Positions 34,346 to 41,992 of a DNA stretch of 64,000 nucleotides are shown in pieces (the first letter of the stretch is position 1; every line of letters starts with the position of its first letter). The DNA lies in the NCBI GenBank assembly GCA_028280325.1, contig JANQLZ010000090.1:1-64000 (forward strand), in the 5' to 3' direction. Below the pieces are notes generated by a model. That model worked only from the letters and a program-made list of their open reading frames with translations, was not told where the DNA came from and did no database searches. The DNA is from Bacillota bacterium. GTDB taxonomy: Bacteria; Bacillota; UBA994; PWPR01. The translations under genes and the position numbers were made by a program.

Positions 34346-35659
34346 CAAAAGAAGTTTTTTCTAATTTTTATCATTTTAATCCTCAGTTTGCCAATAATCG
34401 ATTACAGTGATCAGAATTTATTTAATTTTGTCATTGTCAACATAACCGAGGCTTTTTATATTACCCTGTTTATTTTTGCGGTATCTGTTTATTATGCCAG
34501 TAATAAAAAAGTCTATTTTGCTTTAGCAGGTTCCTGTATCAGCGCCTACGCCATAATTTTATTCTTTGAGCATCGGGAAAGAGCCATTTTAGGATTTTTA
34601 TTAGCAGCTGCGCTACAGCTCATTATCTGGCCTTTTTTCTTTTTTTCAACCTACAGGCATCACAGCAGTGATTTAAGACTACTCTCAATTATTGGCTTCG
34701 GCTTTCATATCTTTTCTCTGGGGTCTTATCTAATTTCCAAAGAGTTCTACAATTTGTATGGACTATATTTTGACTTATATTATTTTGTCACCCTAACCTA
34801 TGTTTTGTATGTTGCTAACTGGAGTCGCTTAATCGAACGACTGCAGTCAGAGTTGATTCAAGCCACTGAGATTAACGAAAAAAGAGAAATGGAATTAGAG
34901 CATCAGCTCCAAATTGCCAGGCAGATTCAAGCTCGAACTCTGCCTAACGGTAATGAGATTAAAAACGTTGACATTGCATTTAAATATGAACCTTTATGGC
35001 AGTTGGGAGGAGATTTCTGCAGTATTATTTTACCAGGCACCACATTTTTTCATAAAAGGGCTCGTGAAATAACCGACCTTAGCCACTGTGGTCTTTTGGT
35101 TGGAGATGTTGTCGGCAAGGGTCCGGCTGCTGCATTGATTATGAGCGATATTATAGCCAGCACTCAAATGATGGGCTTTGGTCGTATCAAGCCCTCAGAA
35201 ACACTGGAAACCCTCAACGAGCGCTTGTGTGAAAAAGAAGGAACTAATCTGCCCTATTTAGCTACCGCCTGCTATCTGGCTATTGATGTCGATTTACAGG
35301 AAATAATCTTTGCCAATGCGGGCCATGAGCCGCCACTAATGTACCATTTAAAGACAGAAGAAGTTGTACCGGTTAAAACCCGAGGGGTGATGTTAGGAGT
35401 AGATATCGATGTTACTAAATATGAGGAGAAAGCGTTAAGATACGAAATCGGGGATAAGCTGGTACTTTATACAGACGGCCTGTTAGACATGATGCCTTCT
35501 GAATTTAATCTACCAGAACTGGTTAAGAAATATGGAAAACTCCCGGCCCAAGATATGTTAGACAGTATTATTCCATATGTAACTAATCAGAATAATGCCA
35601 AGGTTCATTACGATGATTATCTGATTTTAATACTTGATTTTAAGGGAGAAGAGCAATGA
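34334..35659 (+). CDS. Membrane PP2C / SpoIIE-type serine phosphatase
   Basis: The 441 residues have about six hydrophobic helices in residues 1-165, a short coiled coil (EKREMELEHQLQIARQIQ), then a PP2C domain of the RsbU/SpoIIE type. Metal-binding aspartates appear in QLGGDFCSI, LVGDVVGKGPAAAL, YTDGLLD and YDDYLILIL. Such enzymes usually dephosphorylate an anti-anti-sigma protein. No STAS or anti-sigma gene is adjacent. The start lies in the duplicated yifB tail. It overlaps the next gene by 4 bases. Confidence 0.9.
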   Translation: MIQQQKKFFLIFIILILSLPIIDYSDQNLFNFVIVNITEAFYITLFIFAVSVYYASNKKVYFALAGSCISAYAIILFFEHRERAILGFLLAAALQLIIWPFFFFSTYRHHSSDLRLLSIIGFGFHIFSLGSYLISKEFYNLYGLYFDLYYFVTLTYVLYVANWSRLIERLQSELIQATEINEKREMELEHQLQIARQIQARTLPNGNEIKNVDIAFKYEPLWQLGGDFCSIILPGTTFFHKRAREITDLSHCGLLVGDVVGKGPAAALIMSDIIASTQMMGFGRIKPSETLETLNERLCEKEGTNLPYLATACYLAIDVDLQEIIFANAGHEPPLMYHLKTEEVVPVKTRGVMLGVDIDVTKYEEKALRYEIGDKLVLYTDGLLDMMPSEFNLPELVKKYGKLPAQDMLDSIIPYVTNQNNAKVHYDDYLILILDFKGEEQ

Positions 35660-36876
35660 TTATTCGTTTGAAAACACTCTTGTCAGAGATTCATGATAAG
35701 GAGTTTATCAATAAAACCTTATCAGAGTTCAATAACCAACTGGAGTCCGCAGCATTACACAGGGGCATCAGGTTTGTCAGTGAAAAATCTAAAAAACAAG
35801 CTGATCTTGAGGTGTGGTATGTAAAATCGGGAGGAGTAGAAAACTACTTCGCAGAGCAGTTTGATAAAGAACAGAGATTTTATTTTTTACTGACCACTGA
35901 TAAACACAATTCCCTGCCAGCTGCCCTGGAAATGCATTCTTACATAACTCAGCAGGGCAGCAAGGCTGAAGTACTGCATGGTAGTGCTGAGGACATAGCT
36001 GATAGACTGTATCAGATCACTAAAGTAAAAATGACCCTTGAGAAACTGAAAGATACGAGAATAGGGGTGATTGGCCGGCCTTCAGACTGGCTCATCGCTT
36101 CTGAGGTAGATTATCAGAAAGTAGAGCAGCGTTTGGGGATAGAACTGATTGATATTGATCTGAATGAGGTATACAGCATTTGGAAAGAAATAGATGAGGC
36201 TACTGTAAAAACAGCTTATAATAAGCACAGAGCGATTAAAGCCTATAACCAGCAAGAAGTGACCAGAGCCAATACAGTTTATAAAGTGCTGAAAATTATC
36301 ATTAACAAATACAATTTGCAGGCCTTAACCATTCGTTGTTTTGATCTGGTGGTCAATAATTATGGTACCGGATGTTTAGCACTGTCTTTTCTCAACTCTG
36401 AAAACATAGTAGCTGGATGTGAAGGAGACATACCTGCTGTAATTTCTATGCTGCTACTCAACAAATTATCTGATCAGCCGGTATTCATGGCAAACCCTGC
36501 CAGAATTAATGCCGATAAAAATGAGGTGGTCATGGCCCATTGTACACTCCCTTGGAATATGGCTGCCAATGTTGAGCTGGATACCCATTTTGAAACCCGA
36601 CAGGGGATCGGTGTTCGAGGGCAGATACCTTTGGGGCAGGCCACGGTATTTAAAATGAGCAATAATATGGACGACTACTTTATTTCTCCGGCCTCAATCT
36701 TGAGCAACGGTCAGGAAAACAGTCTGTGTCGGACCCAAATCACCATGAAGCTGGCTGAAAGTACCGACTACTTTTTGAAAAACCCTTATGGAAATCACCA
36801 TTTAATATGCTGTGGTGATTATACCGAGATGGTTAAACTGTTTTTTGAAATGAAAGGTGATAGAGAGATTGGCTAA
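35656..36876 (+). CDS. L-fucose/L-arabinose isomerase-fold protein
   Basis: The 406 residues look like the fucose isomerase-like family. The N-terminal part has a Rossmann-like RIGVIGRPSDWLIASEVDY. The C-terminal part has AGCEGDIPAVISMLLLNKL and PVFMANPARI, then VMAHCTLP, where the glutamate, aspartate and histidine would be metal ligands. An enzymatic role on a sugar is plausible but unproven. The 4-base overlap with a SpoIIE-type phosphatase is unusual and suggests that the two act together. No sugar transport or kinase genes are nearby. Confidence 0.72.
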   Translation: MIIRLKTLLSEIHDKEFINKTLSEFNNQLESAALHRGIRFVSEKSKKQADLEVWYVKSGGVENYFAEQFDKEQRFYFLLTTDKHNSLPAALEMHSYITQQGSKAEVLHGSAEDIADRLYQITKVKMTLEKLKDTRIGVIGRPSDWLIASEVDYQKVEQRLGIELIDIDLNEVYSIWKEIDEATVKTAYNKHRAIKAYNQQEVTRANTVYKVLKIIINKYNLQALTIRCFDLVVNNYGTGCLALSFLNSENIVAGCEGDIPAVISMLLLNKLSDQPVFMANPARINADKNEVVMAHCTLPWNMAANVELDTHFETRQGIGVRGQIPLGQATVFKMSNNMDDYFISPASILSNGQENSLCRTQITMKLAESTDYFLKNPYGNHHLICCGDYTEMVKLFFEMKGDREIG

Positions 36877-36903
36877 AACAAAATCGCTAATAGAATTAAA
36901 ACT

Positions 36904-36930
36904 AAACGCTCATAGATGAGCGTTTTTCTT
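36904..36930 (+). terminator. Rho-independent terminator
   Basis: AAACGCTCAT at 36904-36913 pairs with ATGAGCGTTT at 36916-36925, then TTCTTTT. It ends the phosphatase-isomerase pair. Confidence 0.82.
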
Positions 36931-36967
36931 TTAGAAGAAACTGGCACTTAATGGCATTAAAATTACA

Positions 36968-36996
36968 TTGACACACATAGTAATATGTGTTATATT
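36968..36996 (+). promoter_or_regulatory. Sigma-A promoter with palindromic operator, upstream of padR
   Basis: TTGACA (36968-36973), a 17-bp spacer and TATATT (36991-36996) make a near-consensus promoter. ACACATA (36973-36979) and TATGTGT (36984-36990) are perfect 7-bp inverted arms that fill the spacer. PadR regulators bind palindromes of the ATGT/ACAT type, so this is a likely autorepression site. Confidence 0.75.
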
Positions 36997-37020
36997 GTAG
37001 TGGCCGAAGGGGGTAAAACT

Positions 37021-37365
37021 GTGGGCTCACTTATCAGCAGCAATTTAATTCGTGGCAATATTGATACTATAATCTTGAGGGTGTTAATGAGTGGTGACAG
37101 CTATGGTTATCAGATTATTAAAACCATATATCAGGACAGTGACCAAAAGTATCAGCTAAAAGAGCCGTCATTATATACAAGCCTGAGGCGTTTGGAAAAG
37201 CAGAATTATATCAAATCGTATTGGGGAGATGAAAGCCAGGGAGGTCGAAGGAAATACTACAAGATTACAGCAGCCGGCCAAAAGGCCTATCGGAGTTATT
37301 TAGCTGAATGGAACGTAGCCAGGCAGTTGATCAATAAACTTATTGAACTGAAAAAGGAGGATTAG
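37021..37365 (+). CDS. PadR family transcriptional regulator
   Basis: The 114-residue protein has the PadR winged helix: LRVLMSGDSYGYQIIKTIYQ, then EPSLYTSLRRLEKQNYIKS and SQGGRRKYYKITAAGQ. I choose GTG 37021 with RBS AAGGGGG. The ATG at 36985 lies inside the promoter spacer and cannot be the start. PadR proteins often repress a neighbouring membrane or efflux gene. Here the next two genes encode membrane proteins and follow within 2 bp or overlap. Confidence 0.92.
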   Translation: MGSLISSNLIRGNIDTIILRVLMSGDSYGYQIIKTIYQDSDQKYQLKEPSLYTSLRRLEKQNYIKSYWGDESQGGRRKYYKITAAGQKAYRSYLAEWNVARQLINKLIELKKED

Positions 37366-37367
37366 GG

Positions 37368-38042
37368 TTGAGAGATTTAACAAAATACGTAAATGCATTG
37401 TTCAAAAACTATCCTCTGACCCCACAGGTAAAAGACGCAAAAGAAGAAATACTCAGTAATTTAGAGGAAAAAGTTGCTGACCTGACCGCCAGCGGCATGA
37501 ATGATAAACAGGCAGTTGCCAGGGCAGTTGAAGATATCAGCGGCATTAATATTGAAGTTGAAGGTTATATTAAAGTTGACTTCGATAGATATCCGTTGGA
37601 GCTGTCTCAGCAAAACTTAATAAATTGCTTGATTGTCTGGATTTTGACAATTCCTTTCATGATAGTAGCTGCCGGAAGATATGTCAGCTATAGTATGCTG
37701 GCTGCAGCAATTTTATTGGGCATTTATTATTTCAGACTGCGGGCTAAAAGCCAGGGGCGGCCAGTTCCCACGGTTGTCAATCTGAGAAAAATAAATCGGA
37801 CTAAAAAGATAATCTGGATTCTCTGGACCATGTTAGTTGTCGCTCAGATTGTAACAGTTACTGCCGGGCAGTTTGGCAGCAATGTGTGGTTTGGCAGACC
37901 GATTATACTTAATGGCCCATATGCGCTGGCGTTATTGGTGGAAAGATATTTATTGCCGTTTTCTACAATTGTCATTCCATTGCATGCCAGTGCCTCAGCC
38001 AGGCTTGCCAAAAAACATCAGATAGGTGAAGATCATGAATAA
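37368..38042 (+). CDS. Membrane protein with N-terminal HAAS / permease-prefix domain
   Basis: The 224 residues start with a helical prefix (YVNALFKNYPLTPQVKDAKE, NDKQAVARAVEDISGIN). It is like the HAAS or DUF1700 domain commonly encoded next to PadR regulators. About four membrane helices follow. TTG 37368 is used with the strong RBS AAAGGAGG, 2 bp after padR. PadR-HAAS pairs are known, but their biochemical role is unclear. Confidence 0.78.
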   Translation: MRDLTKYVNALFKNYPLTPQVKDAKEEILSNLEEKVADLTASGMNDKQAVARAVEDISGINIEVEGYIKVDFDRYPLELSQQNLINCLIVWILTIPFMIVAAGRYVSYSMLAAAILLGIYYFRLRAKSQGRPVPTVVNLRKINRTKKIIWILWTMLVVAQIVTVTAGQFGSNVWFGRPIILNGPYALALLVERYLLPFSTIVIPLHASASARLAKKHQIGEDHE

Positions 38043-38598
38043 CAAACATAAAATTATCATCTCTTTAATTCTCATTGGAGTTATCGTCTTCAGTGCAGTT
38101 CAGTTAATAGTAGTGCCACGCTTGGAGAGAGAAAGAGAAGAATATGCCAAAAATCAACTGTCTCCAGCTTTGCATAGTTTGGAAAGTATACTCAATTACC
38201 AAAATAAATACATGGGTAACGCCTCAAATCTAAGCAATCTGTTTAACACCCTGCCGCTTAGCAATATTGATATGTCATTTCAGCTTTACCCGGATACCTT
38301 CAAGGCTGATGTCTACTACAAAGAAGCTACCGGGGCAATTGACAGTGATTTACTGAAGGGCTCACTGATCTATAATGCTACTGCAGCCTTTGCCTTAATC
38401 GATAACCTGCAAACAATTGACTTTATTTTTACAGGTAATAATTACTCAATAGACCGCAAGGTTGTTGAAGAATGGTATAAGTCAGCTGCCAGTTTATCTG
38501 ATTTGCTGACAGAAGAAGAGTGGACGTCTACTGTTCAGAAAAATCTAAACGATAATGAATATCTAAATAAGCTGTTTGCTGATTTTATTGGCGATTAG
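38035..38598 (+). CDS. Hypothetical single-pass membrane protein
   Basis: The 187-residue product has one N-terminal membrane helix (IIISLILIGVIVFSAVQLIV) and an extracytoplasmic alpha/beta part. I do not recognise a family. ATG 38035 follows GGTGAAG and overlaps the previous stop by 8 bases; GTG 38026 is an alternative. By position it is the third gene of the padR operon and is likely under the same control. Confidence 0.75.
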   Translation: MNNKHKIIISLILIGVIVFSAVQLIVVPRLEREREEYAKNQLSPALHSLESILNYQNKYMGNASNLSNLFNTLPLSNIDMSFQLYPDTFKADVYYKEATGAIDSDLLKGSLIYNATAAFALIDNLQTIDFIFTGNNYSIDRKVVEEWYKSAASLSDLLTEEEWTSTVQKNLNDNEYLNKLFADFIGD

Positions 38599-38644
38599 GG
38601 TTTATTTCTGATTACAGCAGAAGTGGGTTTACTTCGTAAACAGG

Positions 38645-38699
38645 TTAGCAATGGTTTGGCAATTGTAGGGCGATTGTAGGGCAATAGTTTGGCAGTTGT
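38645..38699. repeat. 11-bp tandem array A (5 units)
   Basis: Five contiguous 11-bp units: TTAGCAATGGT, TTGGCAATTGT, AGGGCGATTGT, AGGGCAATAGT, TTGGCAGTTGT. The period is exact and bases 4-9 are best conserved. A hairpin module follows directly. Confidence 0.8.
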
Positions 38700-38786
38700 G
38701 GGTTTACTTCGCAAGCGGGGTGGAATTGCTACGCAATTGGATTGGGCTTGCTTGTCAGCAAGCGGGGTGAATGTTACTTCGTAACA
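38700..38786. repeat. Hairpin module copy 1
   Basis: A series of short perfect hairpins joined by GGGGTG: AATTGC-TAC-GCAATT, GCTTGCT-TGTC-AGCAAGC (38747-38764) and ATGTTAC-TTC-GTAACAT (38769-38785). The block from GTGGGTTTAC to AGCAAGCGGGGTG recurs at 39401-39472. Confidence 0.75.
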
Positions 38787-38859
38787 TTGTTTATATACCG
38801 AGAAAAATGTAGTATTTACAACATAAAACCCCCAATGTTTCACTCCATTACAAGACTAT

Positions 38860-38980
38860 TGCGCCAAGCAGCCAAATACCCCAGGAAAAAACAATAATTC
38901 AGCTATCGTTCAAGCAATCGTTTAAACTATTGTTCAGCTATTGCAATAAACAATCGCCAAACTCTTGCAAGCAATCTAAG
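38860..38980. repeat. 11-12-bp degenerate array B
   Basis: Units include CAGCTATCGTT, CAAGCAATCGTT, TAAACTATTGTT, CAGCTATTGCA, ATAAACAATCGC and CAAACTCTTGCA. The period is 11 or 12 bp, with a core of the CWATYG type. It is less regular than arrays A and C. Confidence 0.6.
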
Positions 38981-39338
38981 TTGTAACATGGATCAATAGA
39001 AGTTTCAGGAGTTATCAAATGGGATTTATAAGCAAATCTATTTCGCAAGCCCTGTCTGGCAGGACTTGCTGATTCTTTGTTAACCTACAGTTGCGAGTGC
39101 CGATTCTTTGACGGAACAGGTCATTCGAGTTCTAGCTACTACCACTCTCAGATTTAATTATTATCTTGTATGCTTTTATGCTTTCAGTCTAAAGTCAAGA
39201 ACTGTCCCATCCTTGGAGGTATAATGGTACTTTATTTCCCGGTGGTTTTTATAGGTTGCTGGAGCTATGCTACGCTTGTTAAGGAGTTAGGTCTGCGTTA
39301 TTGTACGAGTCAATGTTGATATTTTGCTCCCACCCCGA

Positions 39339-39393
39339 TACAATTGCCAAACAACTGCCCAACAATCGCCAGCCTATTGCCCTACAATTGTTG
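39339..39393. repeat. 11-bp tandem array C (5 units, opposite orientation)
   Basis: Units TACAATTGCCA, AACAACTGCCC, AACAATCGCCA, GCCTATTGCCC, TACAATTGTTG. They are the reverse complement of the array A type (ACAATTGCCAA against TTGGCAATTGT). The second hairpin module follows 8 bp later. Confidence 0.8.
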
Positions 39394-39400
39394 TATGAAT

Positions 39401-39472
39401 GTGGGTTTACTGTGTAAACGGGGTGGAATTGCTACGCAATTGGTTTGGGCTTGCTTGTCAGCAAGCGGGGTG
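39401..39472. repeat. Hairpin module copy 2
   Basis: Near copy of 38698-38771. The first hairpin here is GTTTAC-TGT-GTAAAC, a true palindrome. In copy 1 the same place reads TTTAC-TTC-GCAAGC, a mismatched mix of two arm types. The GCTTGCT/AGCAAGC hairpin is unchanged. Confidence 0.75.
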
Positions 39473-39484
39473 CAGTTGGGCTTT

Positions 39485-39551
39485 ACGATTGCTGAACAAT
39501 AGCTGTAACAATGGTTTAACAATTGCTGGAACGATTGTTTTCTAATTGCAA
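39485..39551. repeat. 11-bp tandem array D (about 6 units)
   Basis: Units ACGATTGCTGA, ACAATAGCTGT, AACAATGGTTT, AACAATTGCTGG, AACGATTGTTT, TCTAATTGCAA. It has the same AACAATTG core as array C and directly follows hairpin module copy 2. Confidence 0.7.
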
Positions 39552-39726
39552 CCTTCATGAAATAAACAACGAATTGTATCATTAAGTCGAGGATCACAGA
39601 ATTGAGCCTATATCAAGGAATAGAAGAAATTTTCAGCAAGGATAATACGACTAGTATATCTTTGAGAAAATTTCTTCGTGTGACGCAGGAATAGGCTTAA
39701 TTATGGGAGTTCAGTAAGTTCGAAGC

Positions 39727-40770
39727 CTACTTACTAACGAGGTAGTAAAAAAGTAGCTGTGCAGTCTGCAACACACCTTCCCGGTGGGTACGCTCCATGG
39801 AATGAGAAGCGTGAACGCCCGGGCCGATTAAGGCATGCTTAATATTTGATCCGCTTCTAAGCGCTGCACTGGCATCAGAACCATAATGGGGAAAGATATC
39901 GACACAAAAATCAATATTGTGCTCCTTGGCAATTCCTTGTAGTTTTTTTCGCAGCTCATAGTCATAAGGTCCGCTGGAATCTTTAGCGCAGATTGTAACT
40001 TTTTCTTCGCTGCCTTTTAGCCCCTCTCCGATACAGCCCATATCTACTGCAACAAACTCCACTGTTTTTTCTGGGGTCCCATATGAAGCGCCGTGGCCAA
40101 CCTCTTCATAATTAGTGATAAAAATATTGACAGTATAGGGTAAGGTAATATTGGCTTCCTTAAGGTATTTGACTACCCCCAAGATGGTAGCGACATTAAC
40201 TTTGTCATCTAAATGACGTGATTTAATAAAACCGGAGTCTGTGACAACACAACGTGGGTCAAAAGCAACAAAATTTCCATTCTCAATACCCAAGGCCCGT
40301 ACTTCATCCGCTGATTTTACATTTTCATCTATTCTAACTTCCATGTTCTTTTCTTCACGAGCCAAAGTTCGTCCGTCTCTGGTGACATGGGTGCTTGGTT
40401 TGGTCAATAAAATCGTCCCGGTGTATTCCTGACTGTCATCAGTTATAATTGTACAATATTCGCCTTCAACAGAGTTCCACATGTAGCCGCCTATTGGAGT
40501 AAGCCGTAAATAGCCGTTGGACTTTATTTCTCTAACCATAGCTCCAAGGGTATCGATGTGGCCGGAAATTGTGCGCTGCTCTTCCTCATTAGTACCTTTT
40601 ATCGTGGCTATTAATCCACCCTTATTAGTAGTGAAAGACTCAACTCCTAAAGCTTTTAATTCATTTCTTACTAAATCAATAGCATTTTTGGTATAGCCGG
40701 TAACACTGGGGGTGTTTAATAGTTTTTCCATAAAATTAATAGTATATTGGGAATCAAATTCAAATTTCAT
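39727..40770 (-). CDS. M42 family metallopeptidase (glutamyl aminopeptidase/endoglucanase-like)
   Basis: This is the only minus-strand gene in the window. The 347 residues show the M42 metal-binding set: TISGHIDTLGAMV, SRHLDDKVNVATIL, NYEEVGHGASYG, AVDMGCIGEG, HYGSDASAAL and a final HASHSMERTHREGV. M42 enzymes form large tetrahedral aminopeptidase particles in the cytoplasm. The start has RBS AAAGGAG on the minus strand. It is divergent from dprA across 89 bp of AT-rich DNA that must hold both promoters. Confidence 0.93.
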   Translation of the reverse strand: MKFEFDSQYTINFMEKLLNTPSVTGYTKNAIDLVRNELKALGVESFTTNKGGLIATIKGTNEEEQRTISGHIDTLGAMVREIKSNGYLRLTPIGGYMWNSVEGEYCTIITDDSQEYTGTILLTKPSTHVTRDGRTLAREEKNMEVRIDENVKSADEVRALGIENGNFVAFDPRCVVTDSGFIKSRHLDDKVNVATILGVVKYLKEANITLPYTVNIFITNYEEVGHGASYGTPEKTVEFVAVDMGCIGEGLKGSEEKVTICAKDSSGPYDYELRKKLQGIAKEHNIDFCVDIFPHYGSDASAALRSGSNIKHALIGPGVHASHSMERTHREGVLQTAQLLFYYLVSK

Positions 40771-40859
40771 ATAGTATGCTCCTTTACTAAATTCTGTATG
40801 TATTTTATTATAAGCTTATACTTAAAACAAGATATTTTTATAAAAAGGAAAATAAATTA

Positions 40860-41951
40860 ATGAGATTGAATGAACAACACGCTTTGTGGGCTTTGTCGGC
40901 TATTGGGCTTTTGGCACCGATTAAAATCCATGCTTTAATTAAGCAAGTTGGTTCCGCAGCTGGCTTATGGGAGACACCGGTAAAAGACTGGCCCCATATC
41001 GGCATGGGCCAGGCACTTAAAGACCATATTGCCAGGCTGCAGCGTAATTTTGACCCTGTTAAATGGGAAACTGGACTAAAGGAACAGGGTATTGCTGCTG
41101 TCAGTATGCTTGATAAAAATTATCCTGCCCATTTAAAAAACTTGCATGACCCCCCATTAGTCCTTTATGTCAAAGGCGAATTGCGAATCAGCGATAGTTA
41201 TAGCTATTTAGGTGTGGTGGGCAGCAGAAAAAGGAAAGTATACGGGCAAAAAGCCATCAAAGATTTATTGCCCCCACTTATAGGTCAGGGTTTAATTATT
41301 GTCAGTGGTATGGCTTATGGAATAGACTCTGATGCTCATCAGTGTTCAATAGACCATAATGGTTACACCATAGCTGTTTTGGGAGCTGGCATAACTGTGT
41401 CTCTTAACTCCGGCAGACAGTTCTTTGCCAAGAAAATACTGGAGAACGGAGCTCTTGTCAGCGAGTATCCACCGGCTTTCACGGCAAAAAAATGGACATT
41501 TCCAGCCAGAAATCGTATTATTGCAGGTATAAGTGATGCAATACTGGTTGTTGAAGCCAGCAAAAAAAGCGGAGCCCTGATTACTGCGGACTTTGCTACT
41601 CAGCTCGGTAAAGAGGTATTCGCAGTGCCAGGCAGTATTTTAAGTACTACCAGTGTGGGGACAAATACGCTCATTCAGAATGGAGCTAAACTGATTATGA
41701 ACAGTTCCGATTTGGCAGAAGAGTTTAAAAGCTTGGGAATTGATTTATCAAAACACGATCAAAAGCCTAAACTAGTAAATGAACTGGAGGAGAGAATATA
41801 CAAATTGCTCTGTAGAGAACCAGTACCGGTTGATGTAATTATTAGTCAGTTGGGCGAGAATGCAGCAGATATCCAGGTTACGCTGACAATGATGTCTATC
41901 AGAGGATTAGTCGAAGAATCACCAGGTCGACTTTTCTCAATTAAAAAATAA
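40860..41951 (+). CDS. dprA: DNA-processing protein DprA
   Basis: DprA loads RecA on incoming single-stranded DNA during transformation. The 363 residues have an N-terminal SAM-like region, the Rossmann core (VVGSRKRKVYG, SGMAYGIDSDAHQ, FPARNRIIAGISDAILVVEA, SGALITADFA, VFAVPGSIL) and a C-terminal winged helix. ATG 40860 has RBS AAAGGAAA. It is usually next to yifB; here an accessory region separates them. It starts the dprA-topA-trmFO run. Confidence 0.95.
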   Translation: MRLNEQHALWALSAIGLLAPIKIHALIKQVGSAAGLWETPVKDWPHIGMGQALKDHIARLQRNFDPVKWETGLKEQGIAAVSMLDKNYPAHLKNLHDPPLVLYVKGELRISDSYSYLGVVGSRKRKVYGQKAIKDLLPPLIGQGLIIVSGMAYGIDSDAHQCSIDHNGYTIAVLGAGITVSLNSGRQFFAKKILENGALVSEYPPAFTAKKWTFPARNRIIAGISDAILVVEASKKSGALITADFATQLGKEVFAVPGSILSTTSVGTNTLIQNGAKLIMNSSDLAEEFKSLGIDLSKHDQKPKLVNELEERIYKLLCREPVPVDVIISQLGENAADIQVTLTMMSIRGLVEESPGRLFSIKK

Positions 41952-41992
41952 TGTATAATAGTCTAGGCGCAAGTTAAGCAGGAGGAATAAAT

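Larger units (their letters stand above)
38599..39726. other. Non-coding region of short repeats and hairpins
   Basis: About 1.1 kb with no convincing gene on either strand. It holds four arrays of degenerate 11-12-bp repeats, two copies of a hairpin module of about 70 bp, and further small inverted repeats, including GCAAGCCCTG/CAGGACTTGC at 39044-39069. The stretch 39170-39330 shows AAGAACTGTCCC (39198-39209), which recalls REP-type palindromes, but only half is present. Confidence 0.7.

Noticed and set aside
39170-39330. REP/RAYT-type element or insertion-sequence remnant
   Set aside because: Only the short AAGAACTGTCCC half-motif is present, without a matching inverted arm or transposase.
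38645-39551. CRISPR array
   Set aside because: Units are only 11-12 bp, degenerate and without spacers; there are no cas genes in the window.
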